From Candidatus Kaiserbacteria bacterium RIFCSPHIGHO2_01_FULL_55_37 (lineage in GTDB: Bacteria > Patescibacteriota > Minisyncoccia > Phycocordibacterales > UBA2100): a stretch of DNA of 34,639 nucleotides. A model generated the notes under the pieces. It saw only the letters and a list, made by a program, of their open reading frames with translations, did no database searches and had not been told where the DNA came from. Positions within the stretch are counted from its first letter, which is position 1; every line of letters begins with the position of its first letter. This document shows positions 27,098 to 34,639 of this stretch, in pieces. The stretch is taken from positions 1 to 34,639 of the forward strand of contig MFKY01000036.1 of NCBI GenBank assembly GCA_001781175.1, written 5' to 3'. The position numbers were made by a program, and so were the translations under genes.

Positions 27098-27838
27098 CTC
27101 TGCGATGGCTATCTTGATGAAGAACAAGGTGAGAACGGCGAAAATCGCCGCTTGGACGAAGCCGACGAATACCTCGAACATCATGACGGGCACGGGAGCC
27201 ACGTACGGAATGAAGAAAACAACGACCAGGATGAGCACTTCGCCAGCGAAGATATTGCCAAAAAGCCGGAACGAGAACGAGATAATGCGCGCTACCTCGG
27301 AGAAGATCTCAATAATGCCGACGAAGAATCCTATCGGCGACTTGAACGGATTCTTGAAAAATTTCCCCCCATATTTGACGACGCCGATGGTGAGGATGCC
27401 CGTCAGCTCGATGACGAGAAACGACAGTATCGCGAGCATGAGGGTGACATTGAGGTCGGTATTGACGCTCCGGAGGAGCGGCACGAATTCCCCGCCCCAC
27501 GAATGGTAGATGCCGAGCGAGCCGATGCCCGGCGTGAATTCAAGAATGTTGGCCGTAAATATAAAGAGGAAGATGGTCGTGAGAAGCGGGAAAAATTTGC
27601 GGGCCATTTCGCGGCTCTCGAGGGTCTCTGCGATGTAGTCGTACACAAAACCGAATACCCATTCGAGAAGCGTCTGGAAGCGTCCCGGCACCATCCGCAA
27701 GCGTTTGCCGATGGTAAGCGCGAGAATTATCAACACCGCCACAACTATCCAACTCGTGATGAGAGTATTCGTGATGGGCAGGCCCCACAGCGTGCCCAAC
27801 TGTTCCGGGGCGAGGACCACATGAATACCCTTTTCCAT
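27089..27838 (-). CDS. atpB: ATP synthase subunit a
   Basis: 249 residues, the Fo ion channel. Five to six membrane helices. The essential arginine is Arg191 in SFSFRLFGN, and the helix-5 region FVGFVQAAIFAVLTLFF is typical. It starts 5 bases after the alpha/beta hydrolase stop, so it is joined to the upstream housekeeping operon, and it is separated from atpE by a terminator. No atpI or atpZ homologue is seen next to it. Confidence 0.97.
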   Translation of the reverse strand: MEKGIHVVLAPEQLGTLWGLPITNTLITSWIVVAVLIILALTIGKRLRMVPGRFQTLLEWVFGFVYDYIAETLESREMARKFFPLLTTIFLFIFTANILEFTPGIGSLGIYHSWGGEFVPLLRSVNTDLNVTLMLAILSFLVIELTGILTIGVVKYGGKFFKNPFKSPIGFFVGIIEIFSEVARIISFSFRLFGNIFAGEVLILVVVFFIPYVAPVPVMMFEVFVGFVQAAIFAVLTLFFIKIAIAEPH

Positions 27839-27843
27839 GCGGG

Positions 27844-28749
27844 CTAGTTTAACGTGCTTTTGACGAAATCTCCAATCGCACGCGCGACTATTTTTTCCCC
27901 ACCTTTAAAACTGTGACCCACATTCGGGACAACGACCGCACTGCCATTGCGCAAATGCGCATTGAACCACGACGCTATTTGTTTCGCCGGTATATCAGAA
28001 AATTCCTCCTTTCCCGCGAGCATGACCAGTATTGGCAAGCGGACCGATTTGAGCGTCCGCGGATTTTTGGAAGTATCCCAATAGGTAAATATCTCTTCCG
28101 CGCTGTTCCCTGAATATAAGCTCAGGAATCGCTGCGCATCGCACGGAAACCACATTCCGAGTTTTTCCGGCATGAGTTCGTGAGCCTTGCCCGCACGCAC
28201 CAACCGGCGCGCGTAAGCCACCGATTTTGCAAGCTTGCCTCGTTTGTCGTACTCAACCGCAATCGCGTAATCGCTCAGCGGCCCGAAAAGGATAATCCCC
28301 TTCACGTTCTGTTCTTTTTTATTTTTTGATGCCCAATAGTACGCCTTCTGGCATCCCGTCGAATGTCCGGCGAGATAGACGTTCTTTACTCCCGCTTTTT
28401 TTACGAAGTTAATGGCACCTTGTATATCGTCCGCACATTCCGTAAAAACCTCGTGAGCGGCACCCGCACGAACCCAGACTTTTTTCTTCCCTTTTATACG
28501 TTTAATCTCCGTGATTTTTTCGAATCCCCGGTTGTTGAAAGTAACGACGGCGGTCTGCGAGTCTACGAGCGCGTCCACGACCCGCTTCATGCTGAAAGCG
28601 GAAGCGGTGAGCCCGTGGATAAATATGATGACCCGCTTCGGTTTCTTTGGCTTGCCCTTCGAAGCTTTAGCGGAGTAGGGGCCGAACCAAAGTCCGTTGA
28701 GCACGACTTTCTTCGGGGTGGTAATCTCTATGTGAAAACAGGAGCGCAT
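27844..28749 (-). CDS. Alpha/beta hydrolase (DUF1749-like)
   Basis: 301 residues. The alpha/beta hydrolase core starts IIFIHGLTASAFSMKRV (oxyanion region HG), has the nucleophile elbow GHSTG and ends with NVGHSF supplying the catalytic His; an acidic residue near MLAGKEEFSDIP is the likely third member. There is no signal peptide, so it is cytoplasmic. The substrate cannot be inferred. It starts 6 bases after proB and ends 5 bases before atpB, so it is in the same operon. Its first about 70 bases are duplicated before proB (29530-29602). Confidence 0.82.
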   Translation of the reverse strand: MRSCFHIEITTPKKVVLNGLWFGPYSAKASKGKPKKPKRVIIFIHGLTASAFSMKRVVDALVDSQTAVVTFNNRGFEKITEIKRIKGKKKVWVRAGAAHEVFTECADDIQGAINFVKKAGVKNVYLAGHSTGCQKAYYWASKNKKEQNVKGIILFGPLSDYAIAVEYDKRGKLAKSVAYARRLVRAGKAHELMPEKLGMWFPCDAQRFLSLYSGNSAEEIFTYWDTSKNPRTLKSVRLPILVMLAGKEEFSDIPAKQIASWFNAHLRNGSAVVVPNVGHSFKGGEKIVARAIGDFVKSTLN

Positions 28750-28755
28750 ACAGAT

Positions 28756-29523
28756 TTATCGTTTTATCTTCCTGCGTGGCACGAACTTCGTCCCGAGAGT
28801 AATCCCCTTCATAATATCTAAAAGTACATTTTTTCGCTTTCCATCGGCGATATGCACCGGTATGCCGTGCGACATGAGTTTCCGGGCAACGGCGAACTTA
28901 CTTACCATTCCCCCCCGCCCGCCGGCGGTCTTCGCGATTGTCACATGTTTCCGGAACGACGAAATCGTCCTGCCTGTAATCTCGGGTATCACCCGCGATG
29001 ACCCGTCGAGCACACCTCCGACGCTGCTTAAAATTATGACCGCATCCGCCTTCAACTGGAGTGCAACGAGTCCCGCCAGTTCATCGTTGTCGGTAAAGAT
29101 GAGCTCGGCAATGGCGACTACGTCGTTTTCGTTGACCACTGGTATTACCTTGTCGTAGAGCAAACCCGCAAGACAATTTTTCATGTTCAAATAGTGCCCG
29201 CGGTCACGGAAATCTTCTTTGGTCGCCAAGACCTGCGCACATAGGTAGCCGTGCTTCGCGAACAACTTCGAATACGTACTCATCAACTTCACCTGACCAA
29301 TCGCGGCGTATACCTGCTTGTTCGGTACCGTTTCCTTACCCTTGAGCGTAAGCAGGCTGCGGCCCGAGCCGACAGCGCCCGAGGTCACCAATATAATTTC
29401 GACATTCTTCCGTTTCAGCAGAGAAATTTGTTCCGCCAGATGTCGCAAAATCCGCTCATCAAGCGTGCCGTCATTCTTTGAAAGGACTTTCGTCCCGACT
29501 TTCACGACTATTCTCTTATACAT
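28756..29523 (-). CDS. proB: Glutamate 5-kinase (amino-acid kinase family, no PUA domain)
   Basis: 255 residues from ATG 29523. Phosphorylates glutamate to gamma-glutamyl phosphate, the first step of proline synthesis. Signatures: RIVVKVGTKVL at the start, ILVTSGAVGSGR, PVVNENDVVA, FTDNDELAGLVA, and GGRGGMVSKFAVA near the end. The PUA domain of longer ProB enzymes is lacking, as in several other bacteria. No proA or proC is visible, so either proline synthesis is completed by genes elsewhere or the enzyme serves another purpose. The upstream remnant frame ends a few bases inside this gene and may couple its translation. Confidence 0.9.
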   Translation of the reverse strand: MYKRIVVKVGTKVLSKNDGTLDERILRHLAEQISLLKRKNVEIILVTSGAVGSGRSLLTLKGKETVPNKQVYAAIGQVKLMSTYSKLFAKHGYLCAQVLATKEDFRDRGHYLNMKNCLAGLLYDKVIPVVNENDVVAIAELIFTDNDELAGLVALQLKADAVIILSSVGGVLDGSSRVIPEITGRTISSFRKHVTIAKTAGGRGGMVSKFAVARKLMSHGIPVHIADGKRKNVLLDIMKGITLGTKFVPRRKIKR

Positions 29524-29529
29524 ACAAGG

Positions 29530-29602
29530 CAACGGCCAAACCAAAGCCCATCGAGCACGACTTTCTTAGGGTGACTATCTCAGTATGAAAACACGGACGC
29601 AT
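29530..29602 (-). pseudogene. Truncated and frameshifted copy of the alpha/beta hydrolase 5' end
   Basis: From ATG 29602 about 55 of 70 bases match the first 70 bases of the intact hydrolase gene (28749 downwards). One base is missing after CACCC, so the frame shifts. Restored, it would read like the intact N-terminus (PCFHTEIVT then KKVVLDGLWFG). Similarity ends just before proB. The shifted frame stops at 29516-29518, overlapping the proB start. It lies one base after the stop of the gene at 29604 (TAATATG). A remnant of a second hydrolase gene. Confidence 0.7.
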
Positions 29603-29603
29603 A

Positions 29604-29969
29604 TTACTCTGTCGTCTCTTGTTTCCCGTATAACACTCGCCAGTGTGTAATTGTTTTCTCGCGCAAATCTTTTGCCCGCGGCGTAAGGGCCCGGATATAT
29701 TCTTCCGCAAATTCTCCGGCATTTGACACTGATGGTGGCGGTTGCATTCTTGAGTATTCATCAAGCGCAGAGGAAAGTAACAACACGAGGCCGTCCGGCG
29801 TCAGAGATTGTCCCCCTTTACGCAACAGCAGAGGATAAAAACGCTCTCTCAAGTCCGTCGAGTCCGGGCCTCTCTCAAAGAGACGTTCGCGCATTTCTTT
29901 TTCGTCCGGAAGCCGTAGGGTGTCCGGAGATTCCTTGAATACAGGTATGGAACCGAACATTGGTTCCAT
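29604..29969 (-). CDS. Small hypothetical protein
   Basis: 121 residues, soluble, mostly helical, charged (MRERLFERGPDSTDLRERFYPLLLRKGG). The middle and C-terminal parts (SSALDEYSRMQPPPSV, EEYIRALTPRAKDLREKTITHWRVLYGK) suggest a helical bundle. I recognise no family or motif. It overlaps the operon logic tightly: the ATG follows the ahcY stop by one base (TAGTATG), and its own stop is followed after one base by the hydrolase remnant. Translation is therefore likely coupled to ahcY. Confidence 0.65.
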   Translation of the reverse strand: MEPMFGSIPVFKESPDTLRLPDEKEMRERLFERGPDSTDLRERFYPLLLRKGGQSLTPDGLVLLLSSALDEYSRMQPPPSVSNAGEFAEEYIRALTPRAKDLREKTITHWRVLYGKQETTE

Positions 29970-29970
29970 A

Positions 29971-31343
<1,373 letters not shown>

Positions 31344-31351
31344 GAAATGTG

Positions 31352-31357
31352 ATTATA
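31352..31357 (-). promoter_or_regulatory. -10 box for the ahcY leader
   Basis: Perfect TATAAT directly downstream of the kinase stop codon (TAG at 31360-31358). Transcription from it would begin at about 31345, giving a leader of about 70 bases before ahcY. Confidence 0.6.
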
Positions 31358-32293
31358 CTACAACCCAACTTTTTCGCCGTATGCTTTTTCGTACCGCTCG
31401 CTCGCCTCGGCAAGCGTGAAGTGATGATTTTGGGTGCCGAAATTTTCCACGGCATACGCCGCGACGACGCTCGCCAATTGCCCGCACTGTTTGAGTGAAA
31501 GACCCGCCAGTATCCCTTTGATGAATCCCGCGCGATGCGCGTCGCCCGCCCCCGTCGGGTCCACGAGTTTGGTGAGCGGCACAGCCGCAACTTCGATGAC
31601 GCCTTCTGCCGATGATATCCGTGAGCCTTTTGCGCCGAGTGTGACGACAAGCAGCGGCGTCTGCGTGAGGAGCGCGGCTTCGTTCCAGCCTGTCTTTTCT
31701 TCGATAAGTCCAAGCTCGTAGTCGTTGCAGAAGAGGCCCGCCGCTCCGGAAATGATGTTCTTCAGGTCGTCCGCCGCGAATGCAGGCATTGCTTGGCCGG
31801 GGTCGAAATAGTAGTTGATGCCCTTGGTTTTCGCGTGTGCTGCAACGGCAATAGTATCGCTGACGCACCCGGCACCGAGAACGGCACATTTGAAATCCCC
31901 CTCGGGAAGCGGGCCGTACGGCTTCGCGCCCGCCGCCATCGCGAATGCCGCTATCTGATTGTTGGCGCGGTCGGTCACGATGTGCGCGACGGACGTGAGG
32001 TCCGACGGGTCGATATGCACGGAAGCGGAGGAGATGCCGAGTTTCTGCAAATACTCCGCATACCGGCCGAAGTCGGAGCCGGCAGTCCCGAGCATTTCGG
32101 GCTCTTCGCCGAGAAGCTTCAAATTGTACGCGAGGTTCCCCGCGACCCCGCCGAAGTCCTCTTTGATGCGCTCCACTTGGAAACTGACACTCAGCGTGTG
32201 CAATTTGTCCGGAACGAACGAGTCCGTAAAGTTTCCCCCGTAATCCATGATGCGGTCATATGCGATAGAGCCAGCAACGAGGATGCGTGCCAT
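31358..32293 (-). CDS. PfkB-family kinase, probably adenosine kinase-like
   Basis: 311 residues, ribokinase fold. Signatures: VAGSIAYDRIMDY at the start, GGVAGNLAYNLKLLG (first PfkB motif), and the second motif DPTGAGDAHRAGFIKG with the catalytic Asp of GAGD; the usual Phe after GDA is His here. The FGGVAGN region and overall pattern fit adenosine kinase-like members rather than sugar kinases. With the adjacent ahcY, removal of adenosine from the methylation cycle is the most likely job. It starts 8 bases after engB and has its own TATAAT. Confidence 0.85.
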   Translation of the reverse strand: MARILVAGSIAYDRIMDYGGNFTDSFVPDKLHTLSVSFQVERIKEDFGGVAGNLAYNLKLLGEEPEMLGTAGSDFGRYAEYLQKLGISSASVHIDPSDLTSVAHIVTDRANNQIAAFAMAAGAKPYGPLPEGDFKCAVLGAGCVSDTIAVAAHAKTKGINYYFDPGQAMPAFAADDLKNIISGAAGLFCNDYELGLIEEKTGWNEAALLTQTPLLVVTLGAKGSRISSAEGVIEVAAVPLTKLVDPTGAGDAHRAGFIKGILAGLSLKQCGQLASVVAAYAVENFGTQNHHFTLAEASERYEKAYGEKVGL

Positions 32294-32300
32294 GGTGGAG

Positions 32301-32306
32301 ATTATA
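32301..32306 (-). promoter_or_regulatory. -10 box of the PfkB kinase gene, leaderless
   Basis: Perfect TATAAT formed over the engB stop codon, ending 7 bases before ATG 32293. No -35 match. Confidence 0.5.
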
Positions 32307-32874
32307 CACTCAGAAGCGCGTCGCGCAGTCCATCTATTCCCTGTCCGGTCTCGACCGAGGTCTGCACTACTCCGCCTCCGCCGGCAGACTTCGCAATTTT
32401 AGCCGACTGCTCCGAAAGTTCTCTTTGCGACAGCTTGTCCACTTTGTTCAGAACGATGATATAGGGATGCCGATGCTCTTTGAGGAGCTGCATCATTTGG
32501 TCGTCGAATTTTGTGAGTCCCGCTTTCGCCTCGAGTATGAGGACGACTTTCTGCGGCTTTGCTTCGCCGCTTGTGAAATACCAGATGATGAGCTTGCGGA
32601 GTTTGTCACGGTCCTTCTGCGCACCCGCCGCATAGCCGTAGCCCGGCAGGTCGACAAAGTAGTGCGATTTATTCATCAGAAAAAAGTTGATTTCCGTCGT
32701 CTTCCCGGGCTTATCTCCTACACGCGCCATGCCTGACTTTCCCGTAAGCGAGTTCAGGATGCTCGACTTGCCGACATTGGAACGGCCGATGAAAGCGATT
32801 TGCGGAATGCCGTCGGAGAGTATCTCATTGGTACCCCGTATGCCCCGTACGAATTCGGCCGACGTAATCTTCAT
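32302..32874 (-). CDS. engB: Ribosome biogenesis GTPase EngB/YsxC/YihA
   Basis: 190 residues from ATG 32874, where the family sequence begins (MKITSAEFVRGIRG). A GTPase needed for late assembly of the large ribosomal subunit. G1 GRSNVGKSS at 30-38, G2 threonines in PGKTTEINFF, G3 DLPGYGYA, G4 NKVDKL, and G5-like TSVETGQGI near the end. Length is normal. Extended -10 TGCTATAGT lies 6 bases upstream. It diverges from the cold-shock-like gene at 33000. Confidence 0.96.
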   Translation of the reverse strand: MKITSAEFVRGIRGTNEILSDGIPQIAFIGRSNVGKSSILNSLTGKSGMARVGDKPGKTTEINFFLMNKSHYFVDLPGYGYAAGAQKDRDKLRKLIIWYFTSGEAKPQKVVLILEAKAGLTKFDDQMMQLLKEHRHPYIIVLNKVDKLSQRELSEQSAKIAKSAGGGGVVQTSVETGQGIDGLRDALLSV

Positions 32875-32880
32875 CCGGAC

Positions 32881-32889
32881 ACTATAGCA
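32881..32889 (-). promoter_or_regulatory. Extended -10 promoter of engB, leaderless
   Basis: TGCTATAGT, ending 6 bases before ATG 32874. Confidence 0.6.
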
Positions 32890-32918
32890 GCCGCGGGCTA
32901 CTTTGCGGAAAATCCTCC

Positions 32919-32997
32919 TTGACTCAGGCACATAGGTTGACTTAGCATCCGCTCAGGCTCCGCTTAATATGTTCCGCTCAACGTCCGGGAGGACACC
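32919..32997 (+). promoter_or_regulatory. Promoter and Shine-Dalgarno of the cold-shock-like gene
   Basis: TTGACT (32919-32924), 18-base spacer, TAGCAT (32943-32948), leading to a leader of about 45 bases with GGGAGG 7 bases before the ATG. A second TTGACT lies at 32937-32942. GTCC-GGGA-GGAC can fold around the Shine-Dalgarno. Confidence 0.5.
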
Positions 32998-32999
32998 GC

Positions 33000-33275
33000 A
33001 TGTCAGACCGTTTTGAAGGAATCGTCGCGAACGTCATTGCCGGCAAGGGGGACCAGGGCTTCGTTCGCCCGAGCTCAATTTCCCCCGCCCGCGAGAATCC
33101 GCGGGCCGTTGCACCCCCCATCAAAAGGGGTGACGGACCGCATGTGCATATCAACGATTTTATTGATAGCACAACGGTGTTCTGCGAAGAATCGCGAATT
33201 TCGTTCGAATTCGCGCCGGATCACGCTCGACCGGGCTCAGTGCGGGCGTCGCGGATCAAGCTCATCAGGCTGTGA
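33000..33275 (+). CDS. Cold-shock-domain-like (OB-fold) small protein
   Basis: 91 residues. FEGIVANVIAGKGDQGFVRPSS resembles the first strands of a cold-shock domain, with GDQGFV in place of the RNP1 KGYGFI; PHVHINDFID resembles the RNP2 strand VFVHISD; RISFEFAPDHARPGSVRASRIKLI fits the last strands. A polar insert of about 20 residues (ARENPRAVAPPIKRGDG) separates the RNP-like parts, which is unusual. Such proteins bind single-stranded RNA or DNA. The start has a strong Shine-Dalgarno, rare in this window, and a longer leader. It is divergent from engB and convergent with gloA across a shared terminator. Confidence 0.6.
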   Translation: MSDRFEGIVANVIAGKGDQGFVRPSSISPARENPRAVAPPIKRGDGPHVHINDFIDSTTVFCEESRISFEFAPDHARPGSVRASRIKLIRL

Positions 33276-33305
33276 TGGCCGACCTGTTTGCGACCGCACG
33301 CAATC

Positions 33306-33350
33306 ATAAGCCCGCTCCCATCGATTCATCATCGACCGGAGCGGGCTTAT
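33306..33350. terminator. Bidirectional terminator between convergent genes
   Basis: ATAAGCCCGCTCC (33306-33318) and its exact inverse GGAGCGGGCTTAT (33338-33350), with a smaller inner TCGAT/ATCGA pairing. It lies between the stops of the cold-shock-like gene and gloA. Confidence 0.85.
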
Positions 33351-33354
33351 CTCA

Positions 33355-33825
33355 TTACCATTCCCCCGTGTTTTGCATTGAGGCCCACGGCTCCGCGGGC
33401 GGAAGTGCCTCCCCTATCTGCAACAGCTCGATTGAGATTCCTTCGGGCGAGCGGATAAAGGCCATGCGCCCGTCGCGCGGCGGCCGATTGATGACAATTT
33501 CCTTTTTCACCAACTCCGCGCAGTAGTCGTAAATATTTTCCACCGCGTAGGCTAAGTGCCCGAAATTTCTACCGCCCGAGTATTTCTCCGCGTCCCCGCC
33601 TTCGCCCTCGCCCTCGCTTCGGCGGGCAGGCCAGTTGTACGTGAGTTCGAGTAGAGGCGCGCGACGGGCAGTGACATCATCATCCGGCGCCTTGAGAAAA
33701 ACATTTGTATACCTCCCCTTCTCGTCTTCGCGCCGGTTCACCTCCACGAGTCCAAGCTTTCCGCAATAAAAATCGAGCGCCCGTTCCAGATTCTCAACGC
33801 GAACCATTGTGTGCAGGTAGTGCAT
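33355..33825 (-). CDS. gloA: Glyoxalase I (lactoylglutathione lyase family)
   Basis: 156 residues, VOC fold. The start [23 protein letters not shown] is typical of GloA. Expected metal ligands are present: His5, a Glu in LLELTYNW, the His of FGHLAYAV and the Glu of GISIELLQ. An acidic/Gly insert ([11 protein letters not shown]) lengthens the loop before the second half, so it is longer than the 135-residue E. coli enzyme. It would detoxify methylglyoxal, although CPR bacteria may use a thiol other than glutathione. A -10 TACAAT lies 6 bases before the ATG. Confidence 0.9.
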   Translation of the reverse strand: MHYLHTMVRVENLERALDFYCGKLGLVEVNRREDEKGRYTNVFLKAPDDDVTARRAPLLELTYNWPARRSEGEGEGGDAEKYSGGRNFGHLAYAVENIYDYCAELVKKEIVINRPPRDGRMAFIRSPEGISIELLQIGEALPPAEPWASMQNTGEW

Positions 33826-33831
33826 CAGATT

Positions 33832-33837
33832 ATTGTA
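33832..33837 (-). promoter_or_regulatory. -10 box of gloA, leaderless
   Basis: TACAAT ending 6 bases before ATG 33825. It faces the divergent gene at 33888. Confidence 0.55.
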
Positions 33838-33887
33838 CCAAAAAGGTACGGATTGCTTTTAGGCCGCGATCAGTACACAATCTAACC

Positions 33888-34220
33888 ATGGGATTCGAAC
33901 AACGGTTGAGCGGTAGCGCCGAAGGCGGTATCATGCGCGCCCAAAAAAATTCGATGACGTTGGGAGAAATCGCAAAAGGATATGACCATAAAGTGCAGGA
34001 GGTCTTATCAAGCAAAGTGGGACTCGCAGTGCGTCATGAAGTGCAACCTGTCATGAACACCGTACTTGCGAGCGAGGGGCCGGAGCAATACGACGCGTTA
34101 CAGAAATTACTGGAAAAGTTGGAGCCGTACCGTTCTATCTTTTCAGACATACCGGACGATAAGGACGAGCGCGTGGCTTTTGCCCTCGCGCTGGTCAAGT
34201 ACGAAAAATCGCTCCAGTAG
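33888..34220 (+). CDS. Small hypothetical helical protein
   Basis: 110 residues from ATG 33888 (MGFEQRLSGSAEGG). The frame is open further upstream, but that part lies opposite gloA and has no coding character. The product is soluble and largely helical (LGEIAKGYDHKVQEVLSS, EQYDALQKLLEKLEPYRS), with an acidic stretch SDIPDDKDERVAFALALVK. I recognise no family. A weak -10 CACAAT lies 6 bases before the start, the same spacing as other leaderless starts here. Confidence 0.6.
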   Translation: MGFEQRLSGSAEGGIMRAQKNSMTLGEIAKGYDHKVQEVLSSKVGLAVRHEVQPVMNTVLASEGPEQYDALQKLLEKLEPYRSIFSDIPDDKDERVAFALALVKYEKSLQ

Positions 34221-34408
34221 TTTCCGATTGATTCGACTTCGAAGCTTTGCGTATCGGCCACGGATAATTTCGCTGCAAAAAATTTCCGCGAACCCGATTT
34301 GGTAACGTTATGGTCACAGATAATCCAATCGCCATCGCGATTGGATTTCCGCGACCCCGCCTCGCGGTCGCACGAGCTCGCGCGACATCGCTCCGGCCGT
34401 CACTGCGC

Positions 34409-34436
34409 AGAAAGCCCGCGGCAGTGCGGGCTTTCT
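34409..34436 (+). terminator. Probable bidirectional terminator
   Basis: AGAAAGCCCGC, loop GGCAGT, GCGGGCTTTCT, a perfect 11-base stem with A/T-rich outer ends. It is about 190 bases after the hypothetical gene. Confidence 0.65.
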
Positions 34437-34495
34437 GTCGTCATTGACTCTATACAACTCTGCTCGAACCTATTTTACCAACCCCTAGTCGCGCG

Positions 34496-34525
34496 CTCCT
34501 CATTCAGCAGAATGACCTACTGGGT
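34496..34525. repeat. Second copy of the CATTC.GCAGAATGACCTACTG repeat
   Basis: Matches 4291-4320 at 27 of 30 bases. Here the central palindrome is imperfect (CATTCAGCAGAATG). Confidence 0.65.
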
Positions 34526-34639
34526 CGGCCTGGTGGCTTTGTACTGAATTGTACGATTCGATTCCGTGCCTGCTCTCTCGGGCGCGCGAGTACGCCGCGC
34601 CCTCGGCCCCCGCCCCGCCGCCAATCCTCTCCGCCAAAG

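Larger units (their letters stand above)
34221..34639. other. Gene-free region with three successive hairpins and a repeat copy
   Basis: I see no convincing gene. Hairpins: TCCAATCGC-CATC-GCGATTGGA (34324-34345), GCGACC/GGTCGC (34351-34371), and the strong one at 34409-34436. The row could be a small structured RNA or simply terminators. The last 110 bases hold a dispersed repeat copy and GC-rich sequence that may belong to a gene outside the window. Confidence 0.5.

Noticed and set aside
33705-33887. Upstream extension of the hypothetical plus-strand gene
   Set aside because: The extension is antisense to gloA and its composition is unlike the rest; ATG 33888 has a -10 box at the usual distance.

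Overview
The window reads as a chromosomal segment of a Candidate Phyla Radiation (Patescibacteria) bacterium, most likely Parcubacteria and possibly Kaiserbacteria-like. The evidence is the protein content: DUF5671 and DUF5667 proteins, an RNHCP zinc protein, surface proteins ending in a peptidoglycan-binding domain, an archaeal-type S-adenosylhomocysteine hydrolase, and an F1Fo-ATP synthase with shortened delta and epsilon subunits. This is family recognition by eye, without any database search. TGA behaves as a normal stop (for example at the end of atpB). I saw no tRNA, rRNA, CRISPR array, transposase or integrase gene.

Layout. Almost everything is on the minus strand. 1-3210: leucyl-tRNA synthetase cut by the window edge, with two enzyme domains inserted in its editing domain. 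3253-5443: DUF5671 membrane protein and the GTPase YchF. 5499-19318: a cell-surface and envelope block with an FG-GAP/ASPIC protein, a CAP-domain protein, two large modular proteins with C-terminal peptidoglycan-binding domains, a TrmB-HTH/PAS regulator, a DUF5667 protein, a plus-strand membrane-anchored protein, a small membrane protein, and an RNHCP gene preceded by a broken RNHCP-like start. 19328-21271: a secreted protein with a possible muralytic domain. 21328-27838: the ATP synthase genes, transcribed atpB-E-F-H-A-G-(small membrane ORF)-D-C. 27844-32874: upstream of atpB in the same direction lie engB, a PfkB kinase, ahcY, a small unknown gene, proB and an alpha/beta hydrolase. 33000-34220: a cold-shock-like gene (+), glyoxalase I (-) and a small unknown gene (+). 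34221-34639: no gene seen; several hairpins and a dispersed repeat copy.

How the genes work together. AhcY and the PfkB kinase (adenosine-kinase-like) would clear S-adenosylhomocysteine and adenosine after methylation reactions. The ATP synthase set is complete for F1 and Fo, and the c subunit looks proton-type. The surface block supplies a Sec-exported set of adhesin or cell-wall-binding proteins, four of which share a short QVLGA motif.

Most unusual points: (1) LeuRS carries an RBBP9-like serine hydrolase with an intact Ser-Asp-His triad and a Nudix domain with a perfect Nudix box, both inside the CP1 editing domain. (2) Many genes have a sigma70-type -10 box ending only 5-9 bases before the start codon, which predicts leaderless mRNAs; the two genes with clear Shine-Dalgarno sequences are both putative regulators. 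(3) The ahcY leader encodes a 13-residue leaderless peptide whose early codons are perfectly complementary to the first codons of ahcY. (4) An unannotated 52-residue two-helix membrane protein sits between atpG and atpD. (5) Palindromic elements occur in or beside genes, including a 122-base inverted repeat between atpE and atpF.
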